Part shown: positions 27,842 through 35,876 of the stretch, one piece after another | Numbering within the stretch: the first letter of the stretch is position 1 | Layout of the letters: each line of letters starts with the position of its first letter | From: an uncultured Nocardioides sp. | GTDB taxonomy: Bacteria; Actinomycetota; Actinomycetes; Propionibacteriales; Nocardioidaceae | DNA: 64,000 nt | Direction of reading: 5' to 3' | Assembly: GCF_947488515.1 (NCBI RefSeq) | Contig: NZ_CANKZF010000003.1 | Location: 1 to 64,000, forward strand | The notes under the pieces: model-generated | What the model was told of the DNA's origin: nothing | Database searches by the model: none | What the model saw: only the letters and a program-made list of their open reading frames with translations | Made by a program: the position numbers and the translations under genes

Positions 27842-28564
27842 GACCACCCGCCCGCTCGTGGTCCGCACCTCCACGCTGGCGATGTCGTCACGCGCGACGG
27901 AGGTGGCGGCCGGGACCTCCATGGTGGCGCCGCTCAACGACGTCCAGCTCCCGACCTGCTCGGACCGGCCGTCGGAGGCGGTGACGAACAACAGGTAGTC
28001 GACCTGCTCGGGCAGGTCCACCTCCACGGCGTCCTTGTCGTAGGTGCAGGTCAGCAGCATCCGGGTGCCCCAGGCGACGCGCTCGAGGCCGAGGCTGGCC
28101 TCGACGGGGACGTGGCCCAGCGGGGCCATCTCGTGCGTCTCGACCGTGTTGCCGCCGTCGGGCGACCCGGGCGACTGCGGCGAGGACGTGCTGGTGCCCG
28201 GCCCGGAGACAGGCGTGTCGGCGCTCTCGAGGACCGCAGGCACGGCGAGCGCCACCACGGCCGCCGCTGCGGCCGCGAGCCCGGCGACGACGAGGACGCG
28301 CCGGCGGCTGCGGACCTCGACCGCGCGGGTCACCGAGGGCAGCAGGGTCGCCGGGAGGGGCGGGTCGGCAGGCGGGTCCTGGAGGACGGCGGGGTCGACG
28401 AGGTCGAGCAGCCCGGGCATCCCGGCGAAGGAGCGGACCGAGCGCGAGCACTCGTCGCAGGTGTCGAGGTGGCGCTCGAAGTCGAGACGCTCCGCGGGAC
28501 TGAGGGCACCGAGCACGTACGCCGCGTCGTCGTGCGCGTGGGGGCAGCTCGTCGGGGTGCTCAT
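27824..28564 (-). CDS. zinc-containing anti-sigma factor, RskA/RslA type
   Basis: 246 residues. The N-terminal anti-sigma domain carries the zinc motif His32-x3-Cys36-x2-Cys39 (RHLDTCDECS), a single transmembrane helix spans about 88-112 (VLVVAGLAAAAAAVVALAVP), and an extracytoplasmic RskA-like domain ends the chain. It should hold the ECF sigma factor inactive until a redox or envelope signal releases it. Its start overlaps the sigma stop by 4 bases (ATGA), the usual sigma/anti-sigma pair arrangement. Confidence 0.92.
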   Translation of the reverse strand: MSTPTSCPHAHDDAAYVLGALSPAERLDFERHLDTCDECSRSVRSFAGMPGLLDLVDPAVLQDPPADPPLPATLLPSVTRAVEVRSRRRVLVVAGLAAAAAAVVALAVPAVLESADTPVSGPGTSTSSPQSPGSPDGGNTVETHEMAPLGHVPVEASLGLERVAWGTRMLLTCTYDKDAVEVDLPEQVDYLLFVTASDGRSEQVGSWTSLSGATMEVPAATSVARDDIASVEVRTTSGRVVLRLDA

Positions 28565-29079
28565 GCCGAGACCCCCATCTCCTCGAGCGCGAGCTTGAGC
28601 GCCCGCAGCGCGTAGTGGGTGCGGGACTTCACGGTGCCGGGTGGGACGCCGAGGCGGCGGGCGACCTCGGCGACCGGACGGCCGCGGTAGTAGCACTCCA
28701 GCAGCACGGTGCGGTGGTCCTCGGACAGGTGGGTGAGCGCCTCCGCGACGACCCATGACAGGAGGAGCTGGTCGTCGGCGTCGTCCTCGGTCGAGCGGCG
28801 CGCCTCGGGGACCTCCTCGACGGGGGTCTCGGGCCGGGCCTTCCGGCTGCGCCAGTCGTCGATGACGATGTTGCGGGCCACGGTGAAGAGCCAGGAGCGG
28901 ACGGCGGCCGGGGGGCTGTGGAGGATCGTGCCGTGGCGCCAGGCCCGCAGCAGCGTCTCCTGGGTGACGTCCTCGGCGCGGCCGCGGTCGTTGCCGACGA
29001 GGCGCAGGCAGAAGCGCCAGAGCACCTCGGCGTGCTCGTCGTGCACCCGCTGCATCAGCGCGACCTCGTCCTTCGGCAT
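28561..29079 (-). CDS. ECF RNA polymerase sigma factor (SigL-like)
   Basis: 172 residues from ATG 29079, preceded by GAGGAGGAG. Region 2 (FCLRLVGNDRGRAEDVTQET, LRAWRH) and region 4 (VAEVARRLGVPPGTVKSRTH, YALRALKLAL) are complete; there is no region 3. It resembles mycobacterial SigL by the HYALRAL ending and its zinc anti-sigma partner. The promoter directly upstream has TGAACC-N16-CGTC, so the gene is probably autoregulated. Four more such promoters in the next 4 kb define a local regulon. Confidence 0.93.
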   Translation of the reverse strand: MPKDEVALMQRVHDEHAEVLWRFCLRLVGNDRGRAEDVTQETLLRAWRHGTILHSPPAAVRSWLFTVARNIVIDDWRSRKARPETPVEEVPEARRSTEDDADDQLLLSWVVAEALTHLSEDHRTVLLECYYRGRPVAEVARRLGVPPGTVKSRTHYALRALKLALEEMGVSA

Positions 29080-29099
29080 CCCACCCTCCTCCTCGGGAG

Positions 29100-29125
29100 G
29101 ACGGCGGCGTCGACCTGATGGTTCA
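29100..29125 (-). promoter_or_regulatory. autoregulated ECF promoter of the sigma/anti-sigma operon
   Basis: On the minus strand TGAACC (29125-29120), a 16-base spacer and CGTC (29103-29100), 20 bases before the sigma ATG. The -35 element overlaps the sulfatase-like gene's stop codon. Confidence 0.75.
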
Positions 29126-30811
29126 ACGCGTGACCGCCCGAGCCGTCCCAGTGTGGCCCTCGGGGCCGTAGGCGCGGAGGAGCTCGTCACGGAAGGCGTC
29201 CATCCGCCACACGGGGGCGTCGTCCGAGGGCCGCATCCCGGGGTCCCAGCCCCAGTCCGATCCCCGTGGGCCGAGGGCCTCGACGACCGCCGGGTCCTTC
29301 GCGATCACCGTGACCGGCACGTCGTGGCCCGGATCGCCCCCGGAGCCGCCGGACACGATGATCGCCGGCTGGTGGTCGCCGAGCAGCACCACGACCAGGT
29401 CGTCGTCGGCGTACGTCGAGAGGAAGGAGACGACCGACTGCAGGGAGTAGACGATCGCGTGGGCGTACGCCGCGCGCACCCGCCCCGCGTCGGGCCAGAT
29501 GTCGGCCTCGGAGGGCAGCGTCTCGGGCATCCCTGCGTAGATGCTCCCGTCGCCCACGGACTCCTGCGGCAGCAGGTCCGGGGTCCGCGACCACGGCGCG
29601 TGGCTGCTGATCAGGTCGATCTCGGCCATCACCGGGCGCCGGTCCCGCGGCGCGAGCTCGGCCTGCTGGAACGCCTCGAGGGTGAACTGGTCGGGCATCG
29701 TCGGGTAGCCGAAGCGCGGCCCGCGGTAGCCGACGTTGCGGGCGTCGTAGACGTGGTCGAAGCCGTAGAACGCACCCTGCGGCCAGTCGCGGTCGTTGGC
29801 CGGGACCGAGGCGACCGTCCGCCAGCCGGCCCGGCCGAACAGGCTCGACAGGGTCTCGCGGTCGGTGGTGACGAGGTGGTCGTAGCGCTGCTGGCTGTCG
29901 ACCCAGAGCCCGGACTGGAGCGTCGAGTGCGCGAGCCAGCTGATGGCGCCGAAGGTGGGGGACGTGAGCCAGGCGCTGCGGGCGCGGTAGCCGGCGCGGC
30001 CGAGGCGGCGGGTGCCGTCGTCGAGCGTGGCCACCACCTCGGAGGAGAGGCCCGGGTCGTCGAGCGCGACGCGTCCGTAGCTCTCGACGAAGACCACCAG
30101 CACGTCCTTGCCGCGCAGCCCGGTGAGCAGGTTGGCTGCAGGGGTGTCCCGGGCGGGGTCGTCGGCTGCCGCGCGGGCGAACTCGCGCTGGTCGCGCAGC
30201 TGGGACGGCACCCGGGTCACCTGCGCGAGGGCGTACGACGCCGCGGCGTCGGAGGCGACCGGGACGGTGTCGGCGCGGATGCCGAGCAGGCTGAGCGCCA
30301 GCCACACCGGCAGCAGCACCGCGACCGCGCGCACCGCGACCGGTCGGTGCCGGACCGCGGACCGGCAGACCCGCCGCAGCGCGAGCGGCACGACGAGGAG
30401 TGCGCCGAGCAGCACGAGCCCGGCGACCACCAGCAGGACCACCCCGAGCACTCCCGGGGCCGAGCCTCGGACGGTCCCGACGAGGTCGCTCGCGTAGCGC
30501 CAGTCGATCATCGGGTCGAACGGGCGGTTGAGCGCCTCGCCGAAGGCGAGGTCGAGCACCTTGAACACTGCGAGCACGCCGAGCAGCAGGCCGGCCGTCG
30601 CCACGACGAGGCCCCGCACGCGCCGGGTGCGGTCGGGGAGCGCGAGCACCAGCCCGACGAGGACGACCAGCTCGACCGGGAGCCGCAGGAACGCGCTGGG
30701 CGACATCTCGTCGAGCCGGTCGGGAGCCGTGAGGACCACCAGCACGAGCCCCAGCGCGAGCAGGGTGAGGCCCGTCGCGGCGAGTCCACGCCACCGTTGA
30801 ACCGTCGGCAC
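29123..30811 (-). CDS. membrane sulfatase/phosphotransferase-like protein (alkaline phosphatase superfamily)
   Basis: 562 residues from GTG 30811 (GGAG 5 bases upstream); GTG 30880 or 30907 would extend into or across its own promoter. Five hydrophobic helices occupy the first ~190 residues; the extracytoplasmic part has KDVLVVFVESYGR, SPTFGAISWLAHSTLQSG and LLGDHQPAII, as in sulfatase-fold enzymes such as LTA synthase and phosphoethanolamine transferases. The nucleophile is probably the Thr/Ser near TSPTFGAIS. It may transfer or remove a phospho-group on an envelope lipid or glycan. It is divergent from the pterin-type operon, each side with an ECF promoter. Confidence 0.85.
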   Translation of the reverse strand: MPTVQRWRGLAATGLTLLALGLVLVVLTAPDRLDEMSPSAFLRLPVELVVLVGLVLALPDRTRRVRGLVVATAGLLLGVLAVFKVLDLAFGEALNRPFDPMIDWRYASDLVGTVRGSAPGVLGVVLLVVAGLVLLGALLVVPLALRRVCRSAVRHRPVAVRAVAVLLPVWLALSLLGIRADTVPVASDAAASYALAQVTRVPSQLRDQREFARAAADDPARDTPAANLLTGLRGKDVLVVFVESYGRVALDDPGLSSEVVATLDDGTRRLGRAGYRARSAWLTSPTFGAISWLAHSTLQSGLWVDSQQRYDHLVTTDRETLSSLFGRAGWRTVASVPANDRDWPQGAFYGFDHVYDARNVGYRGPRFGYPTMPDQFTLEAFQQAELAPRDRRPVMAEIDLISSHAPWSRTPDLLPQESVGDGSIYAGMPETLPSEADIWPDAGRVRAAYAHAIVYSLQSVVSFLSTYADDDLVVVLLGDHQPAIIVSGGSGGDPGHDVPVTVIAKDPAVVEALGPRGSDWGWDPGMRPSDDAPVWRMDAFRDELLRAYGPEGHTGTARAVTR

Positions 30812-30823
30812 GTCTGCTCCGTT
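30798..30823 (+). promoter_or_regulatory. ECF sigma promoter for the dehydrogenase/PTPS/glycosyltransferase operon
   Basis: TGAACC (30798-30803), a 16-base spacer and CGTT (30820-30823), 74 bases before ATG 30898. The spacer overlaps the start region of the divergent gene. Confidence 0.55.
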
Positions 30824-30853
30824 CACCCCGGTTACGAGCACGTCGTCGAGGGA

Positions 30854-30879
30854 TACGGGACCAGCGCCGTCGCGGTTCA
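30854..30879 (-). promoter_or_regulatory. ECF sigma promoter for the sulfatase-like gene
   Basis: On the minus strand TGAACC (30879-30874), a 16-base spacer and CGTA (30857-30854), 42 bases before GTG 30811. It faces the plus-strand promoter at 30798, so the two transcripts overlap at their 5' ends. Confidence 0.65.
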
Positions 30880-30897
30880 CCGGGCGAGGAGGAGCGG

Positions 30898-31896
30898 ATG
30901 CGGGCACGGGCCTTCTGGCTCCGCGAGCCGGGCGCGGGCGAGATCCGTGACGTCGCGCTGCCCACCCCGCGACCGGACGACGTGGTCGTCCGCACGCTGC
31001 GCTCCGCGGTGAGCCGCGGGACCGAGAGCCTCGTCTTCGGTGGCCGCGTGCCGGCGAGCCAGCACGACGCGATGCGGGCGCCGTTCCAGGACGGCGACTT
31101 CCCGGGGCCGGTGAAGTACGGCTACCTCAACGTCGGTCGGGTCGAGGGGGGCCCGGCCGACCTGCTCGGTCGCGACGTCTTCTGCCTCCACCCGCACCAG
31201 ACGGCGTACGTCGTCCCGGCCGGGGCGGTCGTGCCGCTGCCCGAGGGCGTGCCCGTGGCGCGCGCGGTGCTGGCCGGGATCGTCGAGACGGCGGTCAACG
31301 CGCTGTGGGACGCGCCGCCGCTGGTCGGCGACCGGATCGCCGTGGTGGGCGCCGGCGTCCTCGGGTGCAGCGTGGCGCGGCTGGCGTCGCGCGTGCCCGG
31401 TACGTCGGTGACCCTGGTCGACGTCGATGCGTCCCGCGCGCCGGTGGCCGCCGCCCTCGGCGTGGACTTCTCGCTGCCGGACGACGCGCCGCCCGGGCGC
31501 GACCTCGTCGTGCACACCAGTGCGACTTCGGCGGGGCTGCAGCGCAGCCTGGACCTGCTCGCGGGCGAGGGGACGGTGCTCGAGCTCAGCTGGTACGGCG
31601 ACGAGCCGACGACCGTGTCGCTCGGGGGCAGCTTCCACTCCGGGCGGCTCGCCCTGCGCGCCAGCCAGGTGGGCCGGGTGGCGCCCGTCCGACGTGACAG
31701 CCGCACGACGGCGCAGCGGCTCGCGCTGGCCCTCGAGCTGCTCCGCGACGACACGTTCGACTGCCTGCTGACCGGCGAGTCGCCCTTCGAGGAGCTGCCC
31801 GAGGTGATGCCGCGGCTCGTCTCCCGCGAGCTGCCGGCGCTGTGCCACTCGGTCACCTACCCGGCCTGCGCGGGGGAGGTCTCGTGTTCGGCGTGA
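30898..31896 (+). CDS. MDR-family dehydrogenase without visible zinc ligands
   Basis: 332 residues, ATG with GAGGAGGAG upstream. Medium-chain dehydrogenase/reductase fold with NAD(P)-binding [15 protein letters not shown] near 155-169. The positions of the zinc ligands carry SRGTE instead of CGTD-like sequence and KYGYLNVG instead of GHE, as in BchC-like members, so it is probably a non-zinc oxidoreductase. It should oxidise or reduce a cluster-made alcohol/ketone intermediate. First gene of a six-gene operon with overlapping stops and starts, driven by an ECF-type promoter. Confidence 0.85.
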   Translation: MRARAFWLREPGAGEIRDVALPTPRPDDVVVRTLRSAVSRGTESLVFGGRVPASQHDAMRAPFQDGDFPGPVKYGYLNVGRVEGGPADLLGRDVFCLHPHQTAYVVPAGAVVPLPEGVPVARAVLAGIVETAVNALWDAPPLVGDRIAVVGAGVLGCSVARLASRVPGTSVTLVDVDASRAPVAAALGVDFSLPDDAPPGRDLVVHTSATSAGLQRSLDLLAGEGTVLELSWYGDEPTTVSLGGSFHSGRLALRASQVGRVAPVRRDSRTTAQRLALALELLRDDTFDCLLTGESPFEELPEVMPRLVSRELPALCHSVTYPACAGEVSCSA

Positions 31897-32279
31897 CCGT
31901 CCGCGACCACATGATGGTGGCGCACAGCTTCCGTGGCGAGGTGTTCGGGCCCGCGCAGGCGCTGCACGGGGCGACGTTCGTGGTGGACGCCACCTTCCGT
32001 GGCGAGGGCCTCGACGCCGACGGCATCCTCGTCGACATCGGCCGGGCGGCCGCGGCGCTCGCGGAGGTCGTCGGGACGCTCTCCTATCGCAACCTCGACG
32101 AGGAGCCGGCCTTCGCCGGCACCAACACCACCACCGAGGTGCTGGCCCGCCACGTCGCCGACCGGCTGGCCGACCGGATCGTCGCGGGCGACCTGGGTCC
32201 CGCCGACCACGTCGACGCACTGGTCGTCACGCTGCACGAGTCCCACGTGGCGTCGGCGAGCTACGAGAGGTCGCTGTGA
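31884..32279 (+). CDS. 6-pyruvoyl-tetrahydropterin synthase/QueD-like protein, active site altered
   Basis: 131 residues, GTG 31884 with GGGGGAGGT upstream; it overlaps the dehydrogenase gene by 13 bases. The T-fold pattern is clear ([53 protein letters not shown]). Of the three zinc histidines of PTPS/QueD, His14 and His28 remain, but the second histidine of HGH is Ala30. There is no cysteine at all, so the catalytic Cys is missing. It may bind a pterin-like or pyrimidine substrate and do different chemistry, or serve a non-enzymatic role. Confidence 0.85.
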   Translation: MFGVTVRDHMMVAHSFRGEVFGPAQALHGATFVVDATFRGEGLDADGILVDIGRAAAALAEVVGTLSYRNLDEEPAFAGTNTTTEVLARHVADRLADRIVAGDLGPADHVDALVVTLHESHVASASYERSL

Positions 32280-33334
32280 CCGCGGGTGTCCTGCACGTCC
32301 TGGTGCCGCGGGGCGTCGACGACCCGCGGCGGCCGAGCGGCGGCAACACCTACGACCGCCGGGTCTGCGCCGCCCTGCGGGACCTCGGCCGGCAGGTCGA
32401 GGTCGGCGAGGTCGACGGCGGGTGGCCGTGGACGGCGGATGCCGGGAGGAGCGGTCTGCAGCGGGCCCTCGACGGGATCCCGGACGGGTCGGTCGTGCTC
32501 GTCGACGGGCTGCTCGCCTCCCGGCTTCCGGAGGTGCTGGTGCCGGCGGGTGCGTGGCTGCGGGTCGTGCTGCTGGTCCACCTGCCGGTCGGTGTCGACG
32601 ACGTGCTGGCCCGGATCGCCGAGCGGCAGGTGGTCGCGGCCGCGGCGTCGGTGGTCACGACGAGCGCGTGGTGCCGGGACTGGCTGGTGCAGGAGTACGA
32701 CGTCGCGCCGTCCGACGTGCACGTGGTGCACCCCGGCGTCGACCCCGCATCCCTCTCCACGGGCACGCCCACGGGGACCGACCTCCTCTGCGTCGGGACG
32801 ATCAGCCCGGTCAAGGGACAGGACCAGCTGCTGGCGGCCCTCTGCGACCTGCACGACCTGTCGTGGCACTGCACCTGCGCGGGCGCCGACTCCGTCGACC
32901 TGGACTTCGCGGACCTGGTGCTCAAGACGAGCGCCGAGAAGGGGCTCGCCGGCCGGTTCGTGCTGACGGGCGCGCTGAGCGGCGACGCGCTCGAGGCGGC
33001 GTACGCCGGTGCGGACCTGCTGGTCCTGCCGAGTCGCGCGGAGACCTACGGGATGGTGGTCGCCGAGGCGCTGGCGCACGGCCTGCCGGTCGTCGCGACC
33101 GACGTCGGCGGGGTGCGTGAGGCGCTGGGGGAGGTCACGGGACGTGGGGTGCCGGGGATCCTGGTCCGCCCGGGGGATCCGGGCGCCCTGACCGCGGCGC
33201 TGCGCTGGTGGCTGACCGACCGGGGTCTGCGCGAGGAGCTCCGGGCGCGGGCCCTCGAACGACGCCGCCACGTGACGGGGTGGTCAATCACGGCCGCTCG
33301 CGTGGCCGAGGTCCTGCAGGGGGTGGCGGCGTGA
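32276..33334 (+). CDS. glycosyltransferase family 4-like protein
   Basis: 352 residues, GTG start overlapping the previous stop by 4 bases. Two Rossmann halves; the N-terminal half has [12 protein letters not shown] for acceptor/nucleotide contact and the C-terminal half has [13 protein letters not shown] and [20 protein letters not shown] with the EX7E-like motif typical of GT4. It should transfer a sugar from a nucleotide sugar to a product of the cluster. Cytosolic or peripheral membrane. Confidence 0.9.
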   Translation: MTAGVLHVLVPRGVDDPRRPSGGNTYDRRVCAALRDLGRQVEVGEVDGGWPWTADAGRSGLQRALDGIPDGSVVLVDGLLASRLPEVLVPAGAWLRVVLLVHLPVGVDDVLARIAERQVVAAAASVVTTSAWCRDWLVQEYDVAPSDVHVVHPGVDPASLSTGTPTGTDLLCVGTISPVKGQDQLLAALCDLHDLSWHCTCAGADSVDLDFADLVLKTSAEKGLAGRFVLTGALSGDALEAAYAGADLLVLPSRAETYGMVVAEALAHGLPVVATDVGGVREALGEVTGRGVPGILVRPGDPGALTAALRWWLTDRGLREELRARALERRRHVTGWSITAARVAEVLQGVAA

Positions 33335-34257
33335 GGAGCGCGTGGAGCCGGCTGGCGGGTGCGGCGATCCTCGGGGTGGTCGTCTGGCAGGTCGGCAGCG
33401 ACTCGGTCGTCGAGGGACTGCGGTCGCTCGACGTGTCCGTGCTCCTGCTCGGCCTGGCGATCGCGGCGGTCACCACGGTCGCCTGCGCGTGGCGCTGGCA
33501 CCTCGTGGCGCGCGAGCTCGGCGTGGAGATCGCGCTGCCCGCCGCCGTGGCGGCCTGCTACCGCGCGCAGCTGCTCAACACGGTCCTGCCCGGAGGGGTC
33601 CTGGGCGACGTGCACCGCGGGGTCGTGCACGGTCGCTCGACAGGGGAGACCGGGCGGGGACTGCGGGCCGTCGGCTGGGAGCGGGTCGCGGGCCAGGCCG
33701 TCCAGGCCGTCGTCGCGGTGCTCGTCGTGGGGCTGCTGCCGTCGCCCGTGCGCCCCGCGCTTCCCTGGGTGCTGGCCGTGCTCGTGGTGGTCGCCGCCGT
33801 TGCGGGGCTGGCGGTCCGGTCGGCGCGGGGCGACGGCTGGTGGAGCCGGCTGGCCCGCACGGCGCGCGACGACGTACGCCTCGCGCTGCTCGTGCGCCGG
33901 TCGTGGCCAGGGGTCCTCCTCGCCTCGCTGGTGGCGCTCACGGGCTACGTGGCGACGTACGTCGTCGCTGCTCGCGCCGTCGGCGTGCAGGCTCCCGTCC
34001 CGACGCTGCTCCCGCTGGTGCTCGTCGTGCTGGTCGCCGCCGGTCTGCCCCTCAACCTGGCGGGCTGGGGTCCGCGGGAGGGGATGGCGGCGTGGGCGTT
34101 CGCCGTGGCGGGGCTGGGCGCAGCGACGGGGGTGGCGACGGCGGTGGCGTACGGCGCGATGGTGCTCGTCGCGAACCTGCCCGGGCTCGTCGTCGTGCTG
34201 GCGTCCGGCAGGCCGGCGACCGCGCCTGCGACGACGGGGAGGAGGGTCCGTGCCTGA
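33331..34257 (+). CDS. lysylphosphatidylglycerol synthase TM / UPF0104-like membrane protein
   Basis: 308 residues, GTG start overlapping the glycosyltransferase stop (GTGA). About eight hydrophobic helices. The family motif RAQLLNTVLPGGVLGDVHRG (about 86-105) and the later LPLNLAGWGPREG are conserved in the flippase-like domain of MprF and AglD2-type proteins. No lysyl-transferase domain is attached. In this operon it is a candidate flippase or exporter for a glycosylated lipid or metabolite; that role is inferred. Confidence 0.85.
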   Translation: MRSAWSRLAGAAILGVVVWQVGSDSVVEGLRSLDVSVLLLGLAIAAVTTVACAWRWHLVARELGVEIALPAAVAACYRAQLLNTVLPGGVLGDVHRGVVHGRSTGETGRGLRAVGWERVAGQAVQAVVAVLVVGLLPSPVRPALPWVLAVLVVVAAVAGLAVRSARGDGWWSRLARTARDDVRLALLVRRSWPGVLLASLVALTGYVATYVVAARAVGVQAPVPTLLPLVLVVLVAAGLPLNLAGWGPREGMAAWAFAVAGLGAATGVATAVAYGAMVLVANLPGLVVVLASGRPATAPATTGRRVRA

Positions 34258-34945
34258 GCGTCCGTACACGATCCTCAGCTGCAGCATCTCGCTCGACGGC
34301 TACCTCGGCGGCGCCACCCGCGAGCGGCTGGTCCTGTCCAACGACGCCGACCTCTGCCGGGTGGACCGGGTGCGGTCGGAGTGCGACGCGATCCTCGTGG
34401 GCGCCGGCACGGTGCGCGACGACAACCCGCGGCTGCTGGTGCGCGACCCCGTCCTGCGCGAGCGCCGACGCGCGCGGGGGATGGCCGAGTCGCCGACGAA
34501 GGTCACGATGACCAGGCGCGCCCGGCTCGACGCCGGCAGCAACTTCTTCGCGACGGGCGACAGCGAGAAGATCGTCTACTGCGCCACCGCATCCTTGCGC
34601 ACGGCCCGCAGCCGGCTGGCGCACGTGGCGACCGTCGTCGACGGCGGGCCGGACGTCGAGGTGGACCGGCTCAGCGCGGACCTCCACGACCGCGGCGTGC
34701 GACGGCTGATGGTCGAGGGCGGGGGACGGGTGCACACCCAGTTCCTCACCGCCGCGGCCGCCGACGAGCTGCACCTTGTCGTCGCCCCGTTCTTCGTCGG
34801 CAGCTCGCAGGCACGGCGCTTCGTCGGCGACGGCGCCTTCCCCTGGAACCCCGGCCACCGAGCGCGGCTCGCGGAGACCCAGCAGATCGGCGACGTGGTG
34901 CTGCTGCGCTACGCCCTCTCGCCGCGCTTCGAGGACAGGTCATGA
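34250..34945 (+). CDS. RibD C-terminal-type (dihydrofolate reductase-fold) reductase
   Basis: 231 residues, GTG 34250 with GGGGAGGAGGG upstream and 8 bases of overlap with the preceding gene. LSCSISLDGYLGG, GAGTVRDDNPRLLVRDP and LMVEGGGRVHTQFL are the NADPH- and substrate-binding blocks of the RibD reductase domain. The deaminase domain of full RibD is missing, so it could reduce the ribosyl side chain of the GTP cyclohydrolase II product without deamination, as in archaeal riboflavin synthesis. Its gene overlaps ribA by 4 bases. Confidence 0.9.
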   Translation: MPERPYTILSCSISLDGYLGGATRERLVLSNDADLCRVDRVRSECDAILVGAGTVRDDNPRLLVRDPVLRERRRARGMAESPTKVTMTRRARLDAGSNFFATGDSEKIVYCATASLRTARSRLAHVATVVDGGPDVEVDRLSADLHDRGVRRLMVEGGGRVHTQFLTAAAADELHLVVAPFFVGSSQARRFVGDGAFPWNPGHRARLAETQQIGDVVLLRYALSPRFEDRS

Positions 34946-35595
34946 GCGTCGAACCCGTCCGCGGCCCGGTCCCCGGCGCGTCCGTGCGTCGCGCGGTGGA
35001 CCTGCCGTTGCGGCTGGCCGACGGGACCTCGGTGCCCGCCCGGCTGACCACCTTCCACGGTCTGGTCGACGGTCGGGAGCACGTCGCCATCGGGCTGGGG
35101 AGCCGTGCGTACGACGACGCCCGCCCCGTCGGCGTACCCCTCGTGCGGCTGCACAGCGAGTGCCTCACCGGCGACGTGCTCGGCAGCGCGCGCTGCGACT
35201 GCGGGCCCCAGCTGGAGGAGGCGATCCGCCGCTTCAGCCACGCCGGCGGCTACCTGCTCTACCTGCGCCAGGAGGGACGCGACATCGGGCTCTACAACAA
35301 GATCGACACCTACGCCCTCCAGGACCGCGGGCTCGACACCTACGAGGCCAACCGGGCGCTCGGCTTCGCCGACGACGCGCGCGACTACACCGTCGCGGTG
35401 CAGATGCTCGAGGCGCTCGGCGTCGACCGGCTCGACCTCCTCTCGAACAATCCCGACAAGGCCGCCCAGCTCGAGGCGGCCGGCCTGCTGGTCGAGCGCC
35501 GGGTGCGCACCGGCCTGCACCTGAGCCCGGTCAACCACGGCTACCTCGCCACCAAGGCCGCCGGGGGCCACGTGCTCCAGCTGCCGGGGCTCTGA
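34942..35595 (+). CDS. ribA: GTP cyclohydrolase II, stand-alone
   Basis: 217 residues, ATG overlapping the reductase stop (ATGA). It converts GTP to 2,5-diamino-6-ribosylamino-4(3H)-pyrimidinone 5'-phosphate, formate and pyrophosphate. Zinc ligands Cys74, Cys85 and Cys87 (SECLTGDVLGSARCDCG) are intact; QEGRDIGLYNKI has Asp where most family members have Gly (GRGIGL), and TYALQDRGLDTYEAN follows. Housekeeping actinobacterial RibA is usually fused to RibB; this single-domain copy, without ribB/ribH/ribE nearby, suggests a special pathway. Last gene of the operon. Confidence 0.92.
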   Translation: MSVEPVRGPVPGASVRRAVDLPLRLADGTSVPARLTTFHGLVDGREHVAIGLGSRAYDDARPVGVPLVRLHSECLTGDVLGSARCDCGPQLEEAIRRFSHAGGYLLYLRQEGRDIGLYNKIDTYALQDRGLDTYEANRALGFADDARDYTVAVQMLEALGVDRLDLLSNNPDKAAQLEAAGLLVERRVRTGLHLSPVNHGYLATKAAGGHVLQLPGL

Positions 35596-35598
35596 CTG

Positions 35599-35769
35599 CT
35601 ACACGGAGCGACGACGCACCGGGATGTACAGCACGGCGGTCAGCGCGACCGCGAACGCGGACACCAGCGGGGCCGTCATCGCCAGGAGAGACGCTCCGAC
35701 CACCAGGACGGCGAGCGTGGCGGCCGCGTCGGCGGCCTGGCCGCGGGTGGTGGAGGGCCGGTTGCTCAC
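35599..35769 (-). CDS. small membrane protein (56 residues)
   Basis: An open frame from GTG 35769 to TAG 35599, convergent with ribA (3 bases apart). It encodes a short polar N-terminus, a hydrophobic stretch TLAVLVVGASLLAMTAPLVS with a second helix, and a basic end VRRRSV, a plausible one- or two-helix membrane protein. GAGGAG touches the start codon, so initiation is poorly supported. No family recognised. Confidence 0.4.
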   Translation of the reverse strand: MSNRPSTTRGQAADAAATLAVLVVGASLLAMTAPLVSAFAVALTAVLYIPVRRRSV

Positions 35770-35876
35770 CTCCTCACTGTGGGCGGGATCCCGACCTCGT
35801 GCACCGCACGGGTACCGCAGATCAGGCGGAGGTTTCAGGCAGGCCCGGTTTCACCGCCCGGACGTAGGCTCTCGAC

